From Paracoccus aerius (GTDB taxonomy: Bacteria; Pseudomonadota; Alphaproteobacteria; Rhodobacterales; Rhodobacteraceae), in the NCBI RefSeq assembly GCF_014656455.1, contig NZ_BNCL01000006.1, forward strand, positions 157,431-221,430: 64,000 nt of DNA. The letters are read 5' to 3'. Each line of letters opens with the position of its first letter. Within the stretch, counting starts at the first letter, position 1. This document shows, piece after piece, positions 62,543 to 64,000 of this stretch. The notes beneath the pieces were generated by a model. It was not told the DNA's origin, did not search any database, and worked only from the letters and a program-made list of their open reading frames with translations. The position numbers and the translations under genes are program-made.

Positions 62543-62606
62543 TTACAACTCCGAGCCCTGCAAGGAAGTTACCGAGCAAAAATTTGAGGTCTTGAACAGG
62601 GCGAGG

Positions 62607-63809
62607 TCATACAGCAACCGCGGCCTTTGAAGCCGCCGGCCAGGTGATCCTGCAGATCTTCAGATAGGTCGCCAAGACACCCATCAGGGCAAGTTCGCGC
62701 GTTCTAGCCATCATGTCCAAATCAAACCTTTCCCAGATCCTTTGGGGAAAGAAGATCACAAAAGCCAGAAAACAAAGCAACATCAGCACGCGCGGCCTGC
62801 CTTGCGCCGCCATCAGAAGCGGAAAAGCGATCACAGCCACAGGTGCAAGATCGTAATCATGCGAATAGACGAACAGAAATGATATGATCAGGATGGCGTT
62901 GATCAGCCAGATCTCTTCGTAATGCCGTCGAAAACGATAAAGCGCAATCAAGGCTATAATTCCTGGCACCATAAAGGATGGGGCGGAAATTCCGGCCGTG
63001 GCCAGGACGCTTCGAACACCAAAGACGTGCTTGAAGCTGGGAAGGTTGTGGACCGTGTTCTGGTATTGGGACAAGGTCCGCATCCAGGCCAGCCACGAGC
63101 CATCTACCCCTTGCGCAACAATCGGCCAGCCCGAAACCACTATGGTCGTGACAGCCGCTGCCGCGACCAGAACCCACCGTCGGTCCATCATGAACCAGAG
63201 ACCGACAAGAATTGCCAGTTGCGGCTTGAAGGCACTTATCCCCAGCAAGATCCCGGCCAACAGATCCAGCCGGCGGTTGGCCAACATCCAGCAGCCATAG
63301 ATGAACGCGGCCGATATGAGGGTTGTCTGCCCCATCCACACTACATGGGCCGTCAACGGATTACCGATAACGAGAGCCGAAGCGATGACAGCCGTGGCGC
63401 GTGCGTGGGAGGTTCTAATATATTCGCCCGCTGCGGCACCCCAGTGAATGAAGAGCGTCAGAAAACCAATCGCGGCCAGATTCATCGCCCCGCTGATCCA
63501 TCGGGCCGTATCGGATGAACCGAAAGAAAGCGCAAGCGCTATAGGAAAGGAATTTGGCGGATAGGCGTAGTTTCCCGAATCCAAACCGGTAACGAGCTTC
63601 ATATTCTCCTTGAAGCTTTCTACGTCATAAGGATTAGCGAGGTTCCGCCACATCTCGCCTGCAACTTGGAGATAAGGCATGTCAAAAGCGAAATGGCCGC
63701 TACGCCCCACCCCATAATAGCCAAACATGATGAGAAACATCACGGAAAGAATAGAGAATGTTAATATTATAAAATGATTATTGTAGTATTTGTGTTTCAT
63801 CATGCACAT
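62607..63809 (-). CDS. GT87-type polytopic membrane glycosyltransferase
   Basis: 400 residues with about ten membrane segments. The periplasmic loop after segment 1 (FAFDMPYLQVAGEMWRNLAN, then PYDVESFKE) has the acidic residue expected for a C-type glycosyltransferase, and YAYPPNSFPIALALSFGSSD is typical of GT87 (DUF2029) proteins. In the gtr scheme this third protein adds the flipped sugar to a surface polysaccharide. ATG 63809 is one of several possible starts (63800 and 63905 also open) and none has a strong ribosome site. Codons are strongly A/T-biased near the N-terminus, consistent with transfer. Confidence 0.82.
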   Translation of the reverse strand: MCMMKHKYYNNHFIILTFSILSVMFLIMFGYYGVGRSGHFAFDMPYLQVAGEMWRNLANPYDVESFKENMKLVTGLDSGNYAYPPNSFPIALALSFGSSDTARWISGAMNLAAIGFLTLFIHWGAAAGEYIRTSHARATAVIASALVIGNPLTAHVVWMGQTTLISAAFIYGCWMLANRRLDLLAGILLGISAFKPQLAILVGLWFMMDRRWVLVAAAAVTTIVVSGWPIVAQGVDGSWLAWMRTLSQYQNTVHNLPSFKHVFGVRSVLATAGISAPSFMVPGIIALIALYRFRRHYEEIWLINAILIISFLFVYSHDYDLAPVAVIAFPLLMAAQGRPRVLMLLCFLAFVIFFPQRIWERFDLDMMARTRELALMGVLATYLKICRITWPAASKAAVAV

Positions 63810-64000
63810 ACTCGAAAACCAATGACTCGTCCCATATAGCAGCAAGCTGAGAATAGAGAACCGTGTTTTCGCGTGGCCTGCTGCTCCAGTTCCTCCTCCC
63901 GTCATTTCAAGACTAAGAAGTCCGGCCTGATCAACTCTTACTGCATTGATTTTATGTGCTGAAGATGCGGTTTCATTCGCTTTGAATTGCAGGGTTTCGT
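63810..64000. other. A+T-rich flank at the window edge
   Basis: Upstream region of the GT87-type gene. It is markedly A+T-richer than the window average. The open frame continues leftward-coding into it up to 63905, so part may be coding. No tRNA, att-like repeat or promoter could be identified. Confidence 0.35.

Noticed and set aside
61000..64000. tRNA gene or attachment site next to the gtr-like cassette
   Set aside because: No cloverleaf-like sequence or direct repeat could be recognised within the window.

Overview
The window is high-GC DNA, densely packed, with many ATGA stop/start overlaps between consecutive genes. Its gene content points to an alphaproteobacterium of the Rhodobacteraceae, most like Paracoccus: a nasA-nirB-nirD-nasC assimilatory nitrate cluster with NasS/NasT, a DUF6525-type protein, and many ABC-transporter catabolic operons. 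The taxon is inferred from gene content, not proven. No rRNA, tRNA, CRISPR array or insertion sequence was recognised.

Layout. 0-5 kb: the tail of an unknown gene, a sodium:alanine-type symporter, a two-subunit molybdenum hydroxylase (isoquinoline 1-oxidoreductase type) and a small exported protein. 5-17 kb: a block of mostly leftward genes (HXXEE membrane protein, DUF992 protein, a 1995-residue glycine-rich autotransporter, DUF6622 and DUF6790-like membrane proteins, one unknown protein) around an MHS-type transporter and an AraC-family regulator. Four promoters in this block share one architecture: two tandem TTGAGACG half-sites on a 20-21 bp period, the proximal one exactly 32 bp from a CTAGAA-like -10 element. 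I read this as one regulon of the local AraC protein that includes the autotransporter.

17-27 kb: a leftward, LacI-linked operon with a CUT1 sugar-type ABC transporter, FrlB-, FrlC- and FrlD-like enzymes and an FAD amine oxidase, probably for fructosamines (Amadori compounds). 27-30 kb: a FecCDE-type iron-siderophore-like ABC transporter. 30-32 kb: DUF1206 protein, CobW-type GTPase behind a Zur-like box, DUF6525 protein. 32-39 kb: a LacI regulator and an operon joining a polar-amino-acid ABC transporter to a 2-hydroxyacid dehydrogenase, a sugar kinase and a 2-keto-4-pentenoate-hydratase-like protein.

39-48 kb: nitrate assimilation (transporter, nitrite reductase, Rieske subunit, nitrate reductase) preceded by a leader with paired AACGAN hexaloop hairpins that fits NasT antitermination; nasS-nasT lie convergently at the far end. 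48-58 kb: IclR regulator divergent from an M81 metallopeptidase, a dipeptide/oligopeptide ABC transporter with fused ATPases and two M20 peptidases. 58-61 kb: two very small ORFs and a biosynthetic/acid-type Orn/Lys/Arg decarboxylase. 61-64 kb: a visibly more A+T-rich GtrA/GtrB/GT87-type membrane glycosylation cassette, probably acquired by transfer.
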